In this document: positions 16,946 to 25,188 of the stretch, in pieces
Layout: each line of letters begins with the position of its first letter
Numbering within the stretch: position 1 is the stretch's first letter
The notes under the pieces: model-generated
What the model saw: only the letters and a program-made list of their open reading frames with translations
Database searches by the model: none
Told to the model about the DNA's origin: nothing
Assembly: GCA_015062655.1 (NCBI GenBank)
Contig: SUUG01000002.1
Location: 1 to 64,000 of the forward strand
Direction of reading: 5' to 3'
Source of the DNA: Coriobacteriaceae bacterium
Lineage (GTDB): Bacteria; Actinomycetota; Coriobacteriia; Coriobacteriales; Coriobacteriaceae
Length of the DNA stretch: 64,000 bases
Translations under genes and position numbers: made by a program

Positions 16946-17029
16946 CCACCGTTTACCTGCGGTTTGGCGCGCCGTGTCTACATTTGTCTATAGATGGCGC
17001 AGGTTGGCGCACTTTTTGCGCTTACGGTC
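16946..17029 (+). repeat. 84-bp regulatory-type repeat, copy B
   Basis: This is the second copy of the block at 2541-2624, in the same orientation with four substitutions. It lies 160 bp before the start of the LPQTG adhesin gene. Together with copy A this links the adhesin to the transfer operon, perhaps through the same regulator. Confidence 0.85.
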
Positions 17030-17189
17030 TAGATGGATTCGTCTGTAAACCCCGTGACTAGGAGGATGCCTTGCACTCTCTCGACCCATCTCATGCCCGC
17101 TGTCCTATGCCGCCTGAACCGCGCTGCCGTGACGACCCCCACCATCCCTCTCACTCCGCAAGGACGGGTCATGCTGGAAAGGAGAAGCT

Positions 17190-19940
17190 ATGACGGACAC
17201 CCGCCGGGCATCGTCTGAGATCGCGCGCCGCGCGTCTCAATACGGGCATCAACATGAGGAGCCCCCCAACACGCCCGAGCTGATACAGACAGCTGGGACA
17301 TCATCGCAAACCCCTGAGCGCGCACATGCTCATCGAGCCCTTTGCGCGCTTCTCTGCCTCGCACTGGGTGCTGCGCTCTTCTTTATGCCCGCACGGGCGG
17401 CGCGGGCCGCGCAGGCCGGCGTGACCATCACCGATGTGCGCCACCTCGACGTGCAGACCACCGACTACGGCACCCGGCCCCAGGGAATCAGGGCGGACGG
17501 CCAGGTCGCCTACTGCGCCCAGGGCTATCTCTCGGCCCCGCGCCCCGGCGACGTGTACACCTCCCCGCGCACGGTCGAGGGCACGGCCCTCGACTACGTG
17601 GTATACCACGGATACGACGGCAAGGCGGTGACCGAGCTCTACGGCGCGCGCGGCGACCACGCGGAGATGGCCACCGCCGCCGCGGTGTGGATCGTGCGCG
17701 GGGACGCCGAGGGCAACCAGCAGTGGCGCAGGCGCTGGGAGGGCCTGCGCGAGCAGGACATCAAGGACGCGGCCAAGCGCCTGGCCGACGAGGCGAAAGC
17801 CTGGGAGGCGGCGGGCGGGCGGGGCCCCGAGCGCGGATCGGCCGTCATCTACGACTTCGCCGACCGACAGGGCCAGCAGGACATCGTGATGAAGCGCCCG
17901 CGCGTGAAGATCACCCTCGTCAAGACCTCATCCAACCCCGTCATCTCAGACGGCTCCGCCTGCTACAGCCTCGAGGGCGCGGTGTTCGGGATCTATACGG
18001 ATGCGAGGGCCGCCCAGGAGGTGGGCCGGATGACCACCGACGCCGCGGGCAGGGCGTCCTCCGAGGCGCTCCAGCCGGGGACCTACTACGTGAAGGAGAT
18101 CACGCCCCCGAGGGGCTACGCGTTGAGCGACAAGATCCACAAGGTCGCCGCCAGCAAGGATGTCGAGCTCGAGGTGAGCAACATGCCCCAGAACGACCCC
18201 GTCGGCGTGGTCGTGAAGAAGCTCGACGCCGAGACCGGCAAGGCATCGCCGCTCGGCGCGGGCACCCTCGCGGGGGCCGAGTTCACGCTCAGGTTCTACG
18301 CGGGCGATTACAAGACCGAGGCCGAGCTGCCCGACAGCCCGACCCGCTCGTGGGTCCTGAAGACCGACGAGAAGGGCGTTAGCAACCTCGCCTTTGCAAA
18401 AATCGATCCAGATACGTATCTCGCTTCGGGCGACGAGCTCTATATAGCTCCAAATGGAGATCCTACCTTGCCTCTCGGCACGCTGACGATACAGGAGACC
18501 AAGGCCCCCAAGGGCTACACGCTGACGGACCCGGGCCTGCACATCGTGCCGATCACCTCCGACGGCTGGGCGGAGTCGGTGGAGACCTACGTCGCCCCCG
18601 AGGTCAGGGAGCAGGCGGTGCGCGGGGACGTGGCCTTCAACAAGATCGCCGACCGCACCCAGGGACGCCTCGGGGGCGTGCCCTTCCTGATCACGAGCAA
18701 GACCACCGGCGAGAGCCACGTGGTCGTGACCGACGAGAACGGCTACATCTCGACGGAGGCCTCCTTCGCCGCGCACAGCGAGCGGACAAACGCCAGCGAC
18801 ACCGCCTGGAACGGCAAGGAGGTTGACGAGAGCAAGCTCGTTACAGGTGCCGGGGTGTGGTTCTCGGGCGCAAAAGATGAGACCACTGCTGCAAACGACG
18901 GGCTCGGGGCGCTGCCGTATGACACCTACGAGGTGCGCGAGCTCCGCTCGAGCGCGAACCGCGATTTCGAGCTCGTGAGCTTCGACATCAAGGTCACGCG
19001 CGACGCCTACACGGTGAGCGCGGGCACGGTCACCAACACCGAGCTCCCCAGGCCCGCCATCAGGACCACGGCCACCTCGAAAGAGGACGGGGCCAAGGCC
19101 ATCCGGGCCGGTGGGGAGGTCGCGCTGGTCGATACCGTGAGCTATACCAATTTGGAACCCGGCAAGACCTACACGCTCAAGGGCACCCTCATGGACAAGG
19201 AGACGAAGGAGCCGCTCAAGGACGCGGACGGCAAAGAGATCACCGCCACACGCGAGTTCACGCCCAGCGAGGCGTCGGGCACGGTCGCGCTCGAGTTCAC
19301 GTTCGACAACACGGGCCGCGAGGGCAGGGAGACGGTCGTGTTCGAGAAGGTTTTCCTTGGCGATGTGGCCATGGCCGCGCACGCCGACATCGATGACAAA
19401 GATCAGACCGTGACCTCCTCGAGCATCAAGACCACGGCCACCTCCGAAGACGGGCGGAAGTACGTGCTCCCCGAAAAGAAGGCCAAGATAGTCGATGCGG
19501 TCGCGTATGAGAACCTCATCCCGGGCAAGACCTACACGCTCAGGGGCGCCCTCATGGACAAGGAGACGAAAGAGCCGCTCAAGGACGCGGACGGCAAAGA
19601 GATCACGGCTGCAAGGGAGTTTGTGCCTGAGGAAGCTTCGGGCACGGTCGAGCTTGAGTTTGAGGTCAATACCGAAAAGCTCGTCGGCAAGAAGATCGTG
19701 GCCTTCGAGCGGGTGGAGCGAGACGGCAGGCTCGTGGCCGCGCACGCCGACATCGAGGACGGGGGCCAGACCGTGGAGGTCGTCCCCAAGGCGCCGCCGG
19801 CGCTGCCTCAGACGGGCATCCGGCGTTTTGCCCCCGTCCTCGCGGGCGTCGCCGTGGCAGCGGGCGCGGGCGCCGTCCTCATCATGCGCGCACGCCCCCG
19901 CCGCCATTGGACCGATCAGTTCGGGGCACGGGTCAAGTGA
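17190..19940 (+). CDS. LPQTG-anchored SpaA/VaFE-repeat surface adhesin
   Basis: 916 residues, ATG preceded by GGAGAAG. A long N-terminus of 48 residues precedes the signal helix (about 49-72). A thioester-domain-like region follows, with Cys109 (AYCAQGYLSAP). Three SpaA/Cna_B-type domains (about 230-330, 330-475, 480-620) and two VaFE (T-Q ester) domains (about 625-740, 745-865) come next. The end is LPQTG at 872-876, a hydrophobic helix and a basic tail. Such proteins form intramolecular isopeptide or ester bonds and act as adhesins or pilus-like stalks; here it may aid mating contact. The position where thioester domains carry Gln (T-Q-x-A-I-W) reads ATAAAVW, so the crosslink may be lost. 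Confidence 0.92.
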   Translation: MTDTRRASSEIARRASQYGHQHEEPPNTPELIQTAGTSSQTPERAHAHRALCALLCLALGAALFFMPARAARAAQAGVTITDVRHLDVQTTDYGTRPQGIRADGQVAYCAQGYLSAPRPGDVYTSPRTVEGTALDYVVYHGYDGKAVTELYGARGDHAEMATAAAVWIVRGDAEGNQQWRRRWEGLREQDIKDAAKRLADEAKAWEAAGGRGPERGSAVIYDFADRQGQQDIVMKRPRVKITLVKTSSNPVISDGSACYSLEGAVFGIYTDARAAQEVGRMTTDAAGRASSEALQPGTYYVKEITPPRGYALSDKIHKVAASKDVELEVSNMPQNDPVGVVVKKLDAETGKASPLGAGTLAGAEFTLRFYAGDYKTEAELPDSPTRSWVLKTDEKGVSNLAFAKIDPDTYLASGDELYIAPNGDPTLPLGTLTIQETKAPKGYTLTDPGLHIVPITSDGWAESVETYVAPEVREQAVRGDVAFNKIADRTQGRLGGVPFLITSKTTGESHVVVTDENGYISTEASFAAHSERTNASDTAWNGKEVDESKLVTGAGVWFSGAKDETTAANDGLGALPYDTYEVRELRSSANRDFELVSFDIKVTRDAYTVSAGTVTNTELPRPAIRTTATSKEDGAKAIRAGGEVALVDTVSYTNLEPGKTYTLKGTLMDKETKEPLKDADGKEITATREFTPSEASGTVALEFTFDNTGREGRETVVFEKVFLGDVAMAAHADIDDKDQTVTSSSIKTTATSEDGRKYVLPEKKAKIVDAVAYENLIPGKTYTLRGALMDKETKEPLKDADGKEITAAREFVPEEASGTVELEFEVNTEKLVGKKIVAFERVERDGRLVAAHADIEDGGQTVEVVPKAPPALPQTGIRRFAPVLAGVAVAAGAGAVLIMRARPRRHWTDQFGARVK
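19161..19606 (+). repeat. Near-identical DNA repeat within the two VaFE domains
   Basis: Positions 19161-19243 and 19524-19606 (83 bp each, 363 bp apart, in frame) differ at only three sites. They encode the same GKTYTL.G.LMDKETKEPL segment of the two VaFE domains. The high identity relative to the rest of the domains points to recent duplication or gene conversion and predicts repeat-number variation. Confidence 0.85.
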
Positions 19941-19964
19941 CCGGGTGCAGAGGGTGGGCTTTTA

Positions 19965-19993
19965 CGTGCGGCGGGGCGCGTCCCCGCCGCACG
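19965..19993. terminator. Strong hairpin upstream of mobC (terminator or oriT element)
   Basis: A perfect 12-bp GC-rich stem (19965-19976 with 19982-19993, loop 5 nt) lies 25 bp after the adhesin stop and 22 bp before the mobC start. It may terminate the adhesin transcript. Because MOBP origins of transfer usually lie just upstream of mobC and contain such an inverted repeat, it is also a candidate oriT arm. Confidence 0.55.
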
Positions 19994-20014
19994 CGCATTC
20001 GAGGGAGAGCGCTT

Positions 20015-20368
20015 ATGGCGCGTTGCCAGATAAACCTGCGGTTGACGGGCGCCGAGAAGGACGCGATCCATGCGCACGCCAAGGCGCGTTCGAAATCCGT
20101 CTCGCGCTACCTCATCGACTGCGCCCTCAGCAAGGAGCGGGGGCGCGCGACGCTTGATCTGGAGATGCTCGCCAAAACTCAGGCGGAGCTGGTGAAGATG
20201 CAGGAGAGCCTCACCCGGCTCACCACGCTTGCCGACGGCCTCAGCCAGAACACCCGCTCCGCCCAGGCGCTCACGCTCGCGGACGAGCTGTACCGGATCT
20301 TAAAGCCCCTGAGCGCCGAGATCACCGGCGCGACCCTTGCGGTCCTCAAAGCGCTACGGACGAGGTAG
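20015..20368 (+). CDS. mobC: MobC-like relaxosome accessory protein
   Basis: 117 residues. The ATG at 20015 follows GAGGGAGAG; the in-frame opening from 19907 overlaps the adhesin gene and is ignored. The N-terminus (CQINLRLTGAEKDAIHAHAK ... SVSRYLIDCAL) is a ribbon-helix-helix DNA-binding unit, followed by a helical C-terminus (LTTLADGLSQNTRSA). This is the layout of MobC/MbeC proteins that bind oriT and help the relaxase open the nic site. The gene is 6 bp upstream of the relaxase gene, as expected. Confidence 0.8.
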   Translation: MARCQINLRLTGAEKDAIHAHAKARSKSVSRYLIDCALSKERGRATLDLEMLAKTQAELVKMQESLTRLTTLADGLSQNTRSAQALTLADELYRILKPLSAEITGATLAVLKALRTR

Positions 20369-20374
20369 GACACC

Positions 20375-21631
20375 ATGAGCATGCTTAAAACCGCTAAATG
20401 CGGCGCCGGATCCACTCGAAGAGTCGCCAAGTACCTTGCGGAGACCCCCTTGCGCCGTGATGCATATGGCCATGACATGGCTAACTACCTCGCGCTTGAT
20501 CACGCGAAGGCACGAGCAAAGATTTTCGGCCACTCAAAAGATCTGAGCGACGATCAGATGAGCTGGTACAAGGTCATGGACGAGACGCGGCGGCGCTGGG
20601 GTAAAGACGAACCGCCGGAGTGGTTTAAAGAGAGAATGAAGGAAAACCCGAAGCTCAAGTGGAGGAACTACTACCACTACATCATCAGCCCGGATCCAAG
20701 GGACCGCCCCTCACCTGAGACCGTGGCGGCGGTGGCCGATGAGTGGTGCCAGAGGATGTTCGGCGACGAGAATGGCTACCAATGGATCTACTCGGTGCAC
20801 GATGACAACGGAAACCGGATCATGCACGCCCATGTCATCATCAACGCGGTCAACCGCCTTGATGGCAAGAAGGTGCACATCTCGAAAAGGATGAGCGACG
20901 AGCTCGCGCGCGAGCTCCAGGCCATCGCCGCGAAGCACGACCTGCGCACCCTGCCCGATCTGAAGGAGCGCCGCCGCAAGCTTGCCAATGAGCGCAAGGC
21001 GCGAACGGAGCAGGCGGTGCGCATGAGCCACGCTGAGCGCGATATGCGACTCGATGGACGGAGGTCTTGGGTGGCTGAGATACGCGATACGATCGATGAG
21101 TGCGTCTCCAAGGCTAAAACCTATGACAACTTCATCTCCCTCATGCACGCCCGGGGCTACCGCGTGGAGACATCCCGCCGGGGCCTGGGCTTCCGGCACC
21201 CCGACAGCACCGGGCACGACAAGAAGGTGCTCGCCGACAAGCTCGGCACCGCCTACAGCGAGGAAGGCCTGCGCGAGCGCCTCGGCGACCCCGATAGGAC
21301 GCCGGACAAGACCGGGCGGCTGGGCGGGCGGTCCCGCGCATCGACCCTCAAGCACCGCCTCGCGACCTCGAGGAGGGCCCACGCCCGCGCCGCGGACCGC
21401 AAGCTCGCGAAAGCCCGATCAGACCGGATCGAGACGGCGGGGCGCGCCCCCCTGCTCAAGGAGCGACCGCTGAGCAGCTATGACCTGCTCGCACGCAGGA
21501 TGAGGCGGCAGCAGGAGATGACCGCGCGCTCAAGGGCCGCACCCGCAAGGCCCCTTGGCGAGCGCCCGCCCTGGGAGCACAGAAAGGTCATGCGGGACAA
21601 CCTCCAGAAGCTGAAGGGAATGAAGAGATGA
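20375..21631 (+). CDS. MOBP-type relaxase (MobA/VirD2 family)
   Basis: 418 residues. The candidate catalytic tyrosine is Y20 in RRVAKYLAE. The metal-binding histidines are H142, H151 and H153 in SVHDDNGNRIMHAHVIINAV, which is motif III of relaxases; RNYYHYIISPDP (about 97-108) precedes it. The C-terminal 200 residues are basic and helical. The enzyme nicks oriT, stays covalently attached to the 5' end and is exported with the strand. mobC lies immediately upstream, and the stop overlaps the next gene (ATGA). The protein is short for a relaxase and lacks a helicase or primase domain. Confidence 0.92.
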   Translation: MSMLKTAKCGAGSTRRVAKYLAETPLRRDAYGHDMANYLALDHAKARAKIFGHSKDLSDDQMSWYKVMDETRRRWGKDEPPEWFKERMKENPKLKWRNYYHYIISPDPRDRPSPETVAAVADEWCQRMFGDENGYQWIYSVHDDNGNRIMHAHVIINAVNRLDGKKVHISKRMSDELARELQAIAAKHDLRTLPDLKERRRKLANERKARTEQAVRMSHAERDMRLDGRRSWVAEIRDTIDECVSKAKTYDNFISLMHARGYRVETSRRGLGFRHPDSTGHDKKVLADKLGTAYSEEGLRERLGDPDRTPDKTGRLGGRSRASTLKHRLATSRRAHARAADRKLAKARSDRIETAGRAPLLKERPLSSYDLLARRMRRQQEMTARSRAAPARPLGERPPWEHRKVMRDNLQKLKGMKR

Positions 21632-21981
21632 ACTGCTCGAACATAAAAATCTGGTACGACTCGGGATCGGTCGATGAGATCCATCTCCCCGATCCCGCCT
21701 TTGACGACGGCGTCGCCGCGCAAAGGGAGTACCTGGACTTCAGCGACCCGGACAAGGGCATCTGGATCGAGCGCGCCTACATCGCGGCGACCGATCCCGA
21801 AAGCGAGCAGAAAGGGTGGCTCGAGCTCGAGGCGCGCACGCTCCTGGTATCTCCTGAGGACCTGAAGAGCGCCGTCCTCGTCCAGTGCCACGGGCTGACC
21901 GTCCTCGCGCGGAAAAGCGGCGCAAGCAACCATACGGGCCTGGTGAGCGTCCTCTTCAGCAGCCTGGGCCTCACCGGGTAG
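21628..21981 (+). CDS. Small protein of unknown function coupled to the relaxase
   Basis: 117 residues, ATG overlapping the relaxase stop. It looks like a mixed alpha/beta soluble protein without signal or membrane segment (NIKIWYDSGSVDEIHLPDPA near the start, EARTLLVSPEDLKSAVLVQC in the middle). No family recognised. The overlap makes co-translation with the relaxase near certain, so a role in the relaxosome or in post-transfer processing is possible but unproven. Confidence 0.65.
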   Translation: MNCSNIKIWYDSGSVDEIHLPDPAFDDGVAAQREYLDFSDPDKGIWIERAYIAATDPESEQKGWLELEARTLLVSPEDLKSAVLVQCHGLTVLARKSGASNHTGLVSVLFSSLGLTG

Positions 21982-22062
21982 GCGTGTCCGAAAGACGGGG
22001 AGGGAGCCGGTCCGCCCTGCAGGGCCGGCTCTTTGCTATCATGGCGGAAAGGAGCTGATCGC

Positions 22063-22437
22063 ATGAGCGCATCGCAACGCCTCAACAGGTACCACTACCG
22101 CAAGCCCTACTACGTGCCGGCCTCCCTCGACGACCTCAGGGGGCCGGTGTCGGGCACGGTGTTCCTCGACCGCTACATGTACTGGCAGCCCGGGCCGCAG
22201 ACCCTCCCCCTTGATGAGCATATGACATCGGTGATCTACCAAGCGGTGCTCGCGGAGGGCATCGAGGGCGACCCCGAGCGCCTGGTGAACAAGAACCTCC
22301 TCATCGCTTTGTGGCCTGAATTGATGCTTCCGGCAAAGGTCGTGTGGCTCTGGGAGAGCCGCTTCGATGAGCTGCGCGGTAACTTGCGTTCGGGGTGGTT
22401 CGATGCTGTCAGAGAGAAGCTTGAGATCGATAACTAG
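22063..22437 (+). CDS. Probable partner (antitoxin candidate) of the AbiEii-like gene
   Basis: 124 residues; AAAGGAG before the ATG at 22063 decides the start over 22033. Rich in Trp, Tyr and Leu, with a helical C-terminus (LPAKVVWLWESRFDELRGNL). It overlaps the next gene by 35 bp in another frame, the kind of coupling seen in toxin-antitoxin pairs. No AbiEi-type winged-helix motif is obvious, so the antitoxin role is an inference from position only. Confidence 0.55.
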   Translation: MSASQRLNRYHYRKPYYVPASLDDLRGPVSGTVFLDRYMYWQPGPQTLPLDEHMTSVIYQAVLAEGIEGDPERLVNKNLLIALWPELMLPAKVVWLWESRFDELRGNLRSGWFDAVREKLEIDN

Positions 22438-23095
22438 AGTCGCCCTCTCGCTTCTCGGAGAGGACGGGTTCGCACTTGCGGGATCGGGTGCCATACGCGA
22501 GCACCGGCTCATCTCGCGCGAGACCGTGGACATCGATCTGTTCAACGACTCCATGCGGCTCGACGCGCCCGCCCATCCATTCCGATACTACGTTGATAAG
22601 CTCGCACAAGGCCTTGCTGATGCGGGCATGCGGGTGGACGAGGCCCAGATCAGAGGGGACTACGCGAGGCTCTGCCTGCACACCGATGAGGGCAAGGTGG
22701 AGGTAGACCTCGGCTTCGACTACCGGGAGTTCGCCCCCGTCGACCTAAGCATCGGTCCCGTCCTCGATATTCGAGATGCGGTCGGCAACAAGGTCTGCGC
22801 CGTTTACAGCAGAGGCGAGATCCGGGACTACATTGATCTCGACAGCATCCGCCTGAAATCAGAGTTCTCCGATGACGACTTCATAGCGTTGGCCAGGGAG
22901 CGCGACGCTGGTTTTGATGATGAGCGCTTCGCAGAGGCGCTCTCATTCGCAAGCCGCATACCAAAGCAGAGAGTGGCCGCCTACGGGCTCACCGAAAACG
23001 ACCTCATGCTCATGCAGAAGCGCACGCTCGATTGGGCGCGTTCGCTATGCAAAGGGGGGCATCGAAATCGACACGGCCTCGGCCGGTCCGTCTAG
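22403..23095 (+). CDS. AbiEii/AbiGii-type nucleotidyltransferase (toxin-like)
   Basis: 230 residues. The ATG at 22403 is chosen within the overlap with the previous gene. The nucleotidyltransferase core is clear: AGSGAIREHRLISRETVDIDLFN (about 24-46) has the G-S and D-x-D elements. A C-terminal part with NKVCAVYSRGEIRDYIDLDS (about 131-150) matches the conserved K/R...RDYxDL region of AbiEii proteins. Characterised AbiE toxins transfer nucleotides to tRNA and give phage-abortive infection or stabilise mobile DNA. The pair sits near the right end of the element as expected for cargo. Confidence 0.8.
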   Translation: MLSERSLRSITRVALSLLGEDGFALAGSGAIREHRLISRETVDIDLFNDSMRLDAPAHPFRYYVDKLAQGLADAGMRVDEAQIRGDYARLCLHTDEGKVEVDLGFDYREFAPVDLSIGPVLDIRDAVGNKVCAVYSRGEIRDYIDLDSIRLKSEFSDDDFIALARERDAGFDDERFAEALSFASRIPKQRVAAYGLTENDLMLMQKRTLDWARSLCKGGHRNRHGLGRSV

Positions 23096-23119
23096 ATCCG
23101 CCCCGAGGGGCCGCGCGGC

Positions 23120-23318
23120 GCGTCAGCTGAGCCCATCGACGGCCCATACGGGCCGCGCCCCTGACGCTCCCGTTCGCGCCGCTTCAAAGCGGGCGCACCG
23201 ATGTCTTACGGAGGCGATGGGGATCCCCATCGCCTCGCTCTATCCCAGCCGGGGACGGGGGCAGAGCCCCGGCAAGCAATCGCGCGTGAGCGCGATTGGC
23301 ATGTGTCTAGACACATGC
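23120..23318. repeat. Cluster of palindromes downstream of the nucleotidyltransferase gene
   Basis: Noncoding. In order: arms 23120-23126 and 23161-23167 enclose a small hairpin (23140-23145 with 23150-23155). A perfect 26-bp palindrome lies at 23211-23236. A hairpin pairs 23248-23254 with 23267-23273. A 9-bp stem pairs 23277-23285 with 23290-23298. A perfect 20-bp palindrome occupies 23299-23318. Such density is typical of replication, transfer or recombination sites; none of these matched a site I could name. Confidence 0.85.
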
Positions 23319-23340
23319 GACTCTTGCGAGACTAGAGGGG

Positions 23341-23404
23341 CATTCAGTCAATCAGGCATTCAGTCAATCAGGCATTCAGTCAATCAGGCATTCAGTCAAT
23401 CAGG
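23341..23404 (+). repeat. Tandem repeat, four 16-bp units
   Basis: CATTCAGTCAATCAGG occurs four times without change at 23341-23404. It is followed by three degenerate 8-bp half units (23405-23428). No spacers are present, so this is a minisatellite, not a CRISPR array. It immediately follows the palindrome cluster and could be an iteron-like or slippage-prone site. Confidence 0.95.
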
Positions 23405-23479
23405 CTCTCAGGCATTCAGGCTTTCAAGTCCTTTCCTACAATTTGAAATTCCACTCCCGAGCGGAGCGCCGGTGAGGCT

Positions 23480-23573
23480 GTGGGGAACTCCGCAGGAGTT
23501 GTCCACGCCGAACGTTCCAAGGCGCGAAGCGGGCGTGCGGTCGGAGGAAACGCGCAGCGTTTTCCTGACCGCC
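23480..23573. repeat. Two further hairpins before the transposase
   Basis: Hairpin 23480-23506 has a 4-bp outer and a 6-bp inner stem with loop GCA. A second, about 23538-23573, pairs a CGGTC..AGGAAA arm with TTTCCTGACCG and has a small bulge. The rest of 23096-23689 holds no credible gene. These hairpins extend the structured right end of the conjugative element. Confidence 0.6.
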
Positions 23574-23689
23574 CGGCAACCCTCGGGATATGGAATGCTC
23601 TGGCGGATCACCTGCTCGCCCCGAGCTTGCGCGCAACCCATCCTTGTAAAAAATATGAGTATGTGTTGGCGCGTACGAAGGCGAAGACC

Positions 23690-24721
23690 ATGTGGAAGCA
23701 TCTATCTCATGAGGAAAGGTATCTCATCTCGAAACTCTGCTCCTGCGGGTACTCGATGCGGCGCATCGCGCGCATCCTCTCGCGGGCCCCCTCGACCATC
23801 TCACGGGAGATCCGGAAGGGTAAGTGCTCGCAGATCGAGGGCGGTGCGTTGCTCACGCGCTACGAACCGGGGCATGCCGAGGTGGTCACTGCGAGGCGGG
23901 CCGCCGCCAAGGGTGCGCCGGTCAAGATTGGCCGTGACCACGCCACGGCTCAGGCGCTTGAGCGCTATCTGAGCGAGAAGCGCTACTCACCCTACGCCGC
24001 CCTCGCGGCAGCCCGGGCCGCAGGCGAGCTGCATACGCGCATCTGCTGCAACACGCTCTACTCCTACATCAGGAAAGGCGTCCTCGATGTCGATGAGAAG
24101 AGGGTGCTCAGGCGCTACCGGAAGCAGGGGGTGATGCACGGATCAGATCGGCGGCGCGCGAAGACAGGCGGGAAGAGCATCGATGAGCGCCCGCCGAGCG
24201 TCTCATCGCGCCATGAGTTCGGCCATTGGGAGGGGGATCTCGTGGTGAGCCCCTGGGGATCCTCAAGGGCCGTCCTCACGCTGCTCGAGCGCAAGACGCG
24301 GATGCTCTTCGCCGTGCTGATCGAAAATAAGTCCCAGGCGGCGGTCAACTCCGGCCTGAACCTCATCGAACGGGCCCTCGGGCGCACCTTCCCGCTCATC
24401 TTCAAAAGCATCACCTTCGACAACGGCAGCGAGTTCCTGGACGCGTCCACGATGTCCGAAAGCGTATTCGGATCAGGGAGGCGCATCGGCGAGATCTACT
24501 ACGCGCACCCGTATAGATCCTCCGAGCGGGGATCGAACGAGAACGCCAACCGTCTCCTCCGCCGGGCGTTCCCGAAGGGGACCCCGTTCGACAGGGTCAG
24601 CCAACGCGACCTGCTGCACCATGTCGCGTGGATCAACGCGTACCCGCGCCGAATCTTTAACGGGAAGTGCGCCAATGACCTATACGCCGAGGAAGTCAAG
24701 AAGCTTCTTGCTGTTTCGTGA
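23690..24721 (+). mobile_element. IS30-family transposase
   Basis: 343 residues from ATG 23690; the in-frame opening from 23480 is noncoding. The N-terminus is the IS30 HTH (MWKHLSHEERYLISKLCSCG ... SMRRIARILSRAPSTISREI). The DDE core follows: DLVVSPWG (first Asp), TFDNGSEF (second Asp) and a terminal glutamate in RGSNENANRLLRR. This order and spacing are characteristic of IS30 enzymes, which cut and paste through a circular intermediate. I could not define terminal inverted repeats or a target duplication. The right boundary must lie between the stop and about 24795, where the interrupted ABC gene resumes. Confidence 0.9.
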
Positions 24722-24779
24722 TGATAGTGTGAAGAGGTGAAATAAGCACAGGTGAGGCTAGTTGCGATAAATGTTGACA

Positions 24780-25185
24780 GTTCCATGGATTCCATGCTGC
24801 TGCAATCTGCCATCATGTTGGTGGTAATATCGGACAAATCTTTTGTGTTAAAGAAGCTCATGGGGAGCTTGCGAAGATGCTCCGCGATCCGAAGCCTGGT
24901 CGTGCTGGCCTCCTTATAGGAAGCAATATAGGTTTTCCTATAATCATTTTTCGCGGCCAGGAATACCAGAATAGCCGCCACCAGTCCTAGGCCCAGCAGC
25001 TTCCACAACGCGGCCCACGAAATTGCTTCCCCCGTAAACGGCTTTAACAGCTCCCAAAAGATCAGGCAGGCTACCATTGATGGGAGCAATAACGCGATAT
25101 TGGTTATTGTGCAGGCCGTAATTGCTTTTTTCAGGTCGGAATAGCCTTTCTCCGACAGCATCAGCTTTTCTTTCAGCTTACTCAT
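24780..25185 (-). pseudogene. Truncated ABC exporter half, cut at the IS30 side
   Basis: The gene starts at 25185, 3 bp after the stop of the complete ABC gene. It encodes an ABC exporter membrane domain for about 131 residues (two helices at about 28-50 and 62-78, then DYRKTYIASYKEASTTRLRI and LRKLPMSFFNTKDLSDIT). At about 24795 the similarity ends and the frame runs into IS-side DNA. Four membrane helices and the whole nucleotide-binding domain are missing and were not found elsewhere in the window. As full exporters of this pair work as heterodimers, the system is probably dead or works only as a homodimer of the intact half. The left limit is approximate. Confidence 0.85.
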
Positions 25186-25188
25186 AGA

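Noticed and set aside
17946..19907. 653-codon frame antisense to the adhesin gene
   Set aside because: It is the mirror of a GC-rich repetitive gene with strong third-position GC; the sense frame has signal, domains and LPQTG.
23341..23428. CRISPR array
   Set aside because: The 16-bp units are directly adjacent without spacers and no cas gene is present.
1..24000. Integrase gene and att sites of the conjugative element
   Set aside because: No tyrosine or serine recombinase and no repeat suitable as att was found; the left end is outside the window.
23600..24800. Terminal inverted repeats of the IS30 element
   Set aside because: Tried to match the ends of 24722-24795 to 23300-23689; only short, chance-level matches were found.
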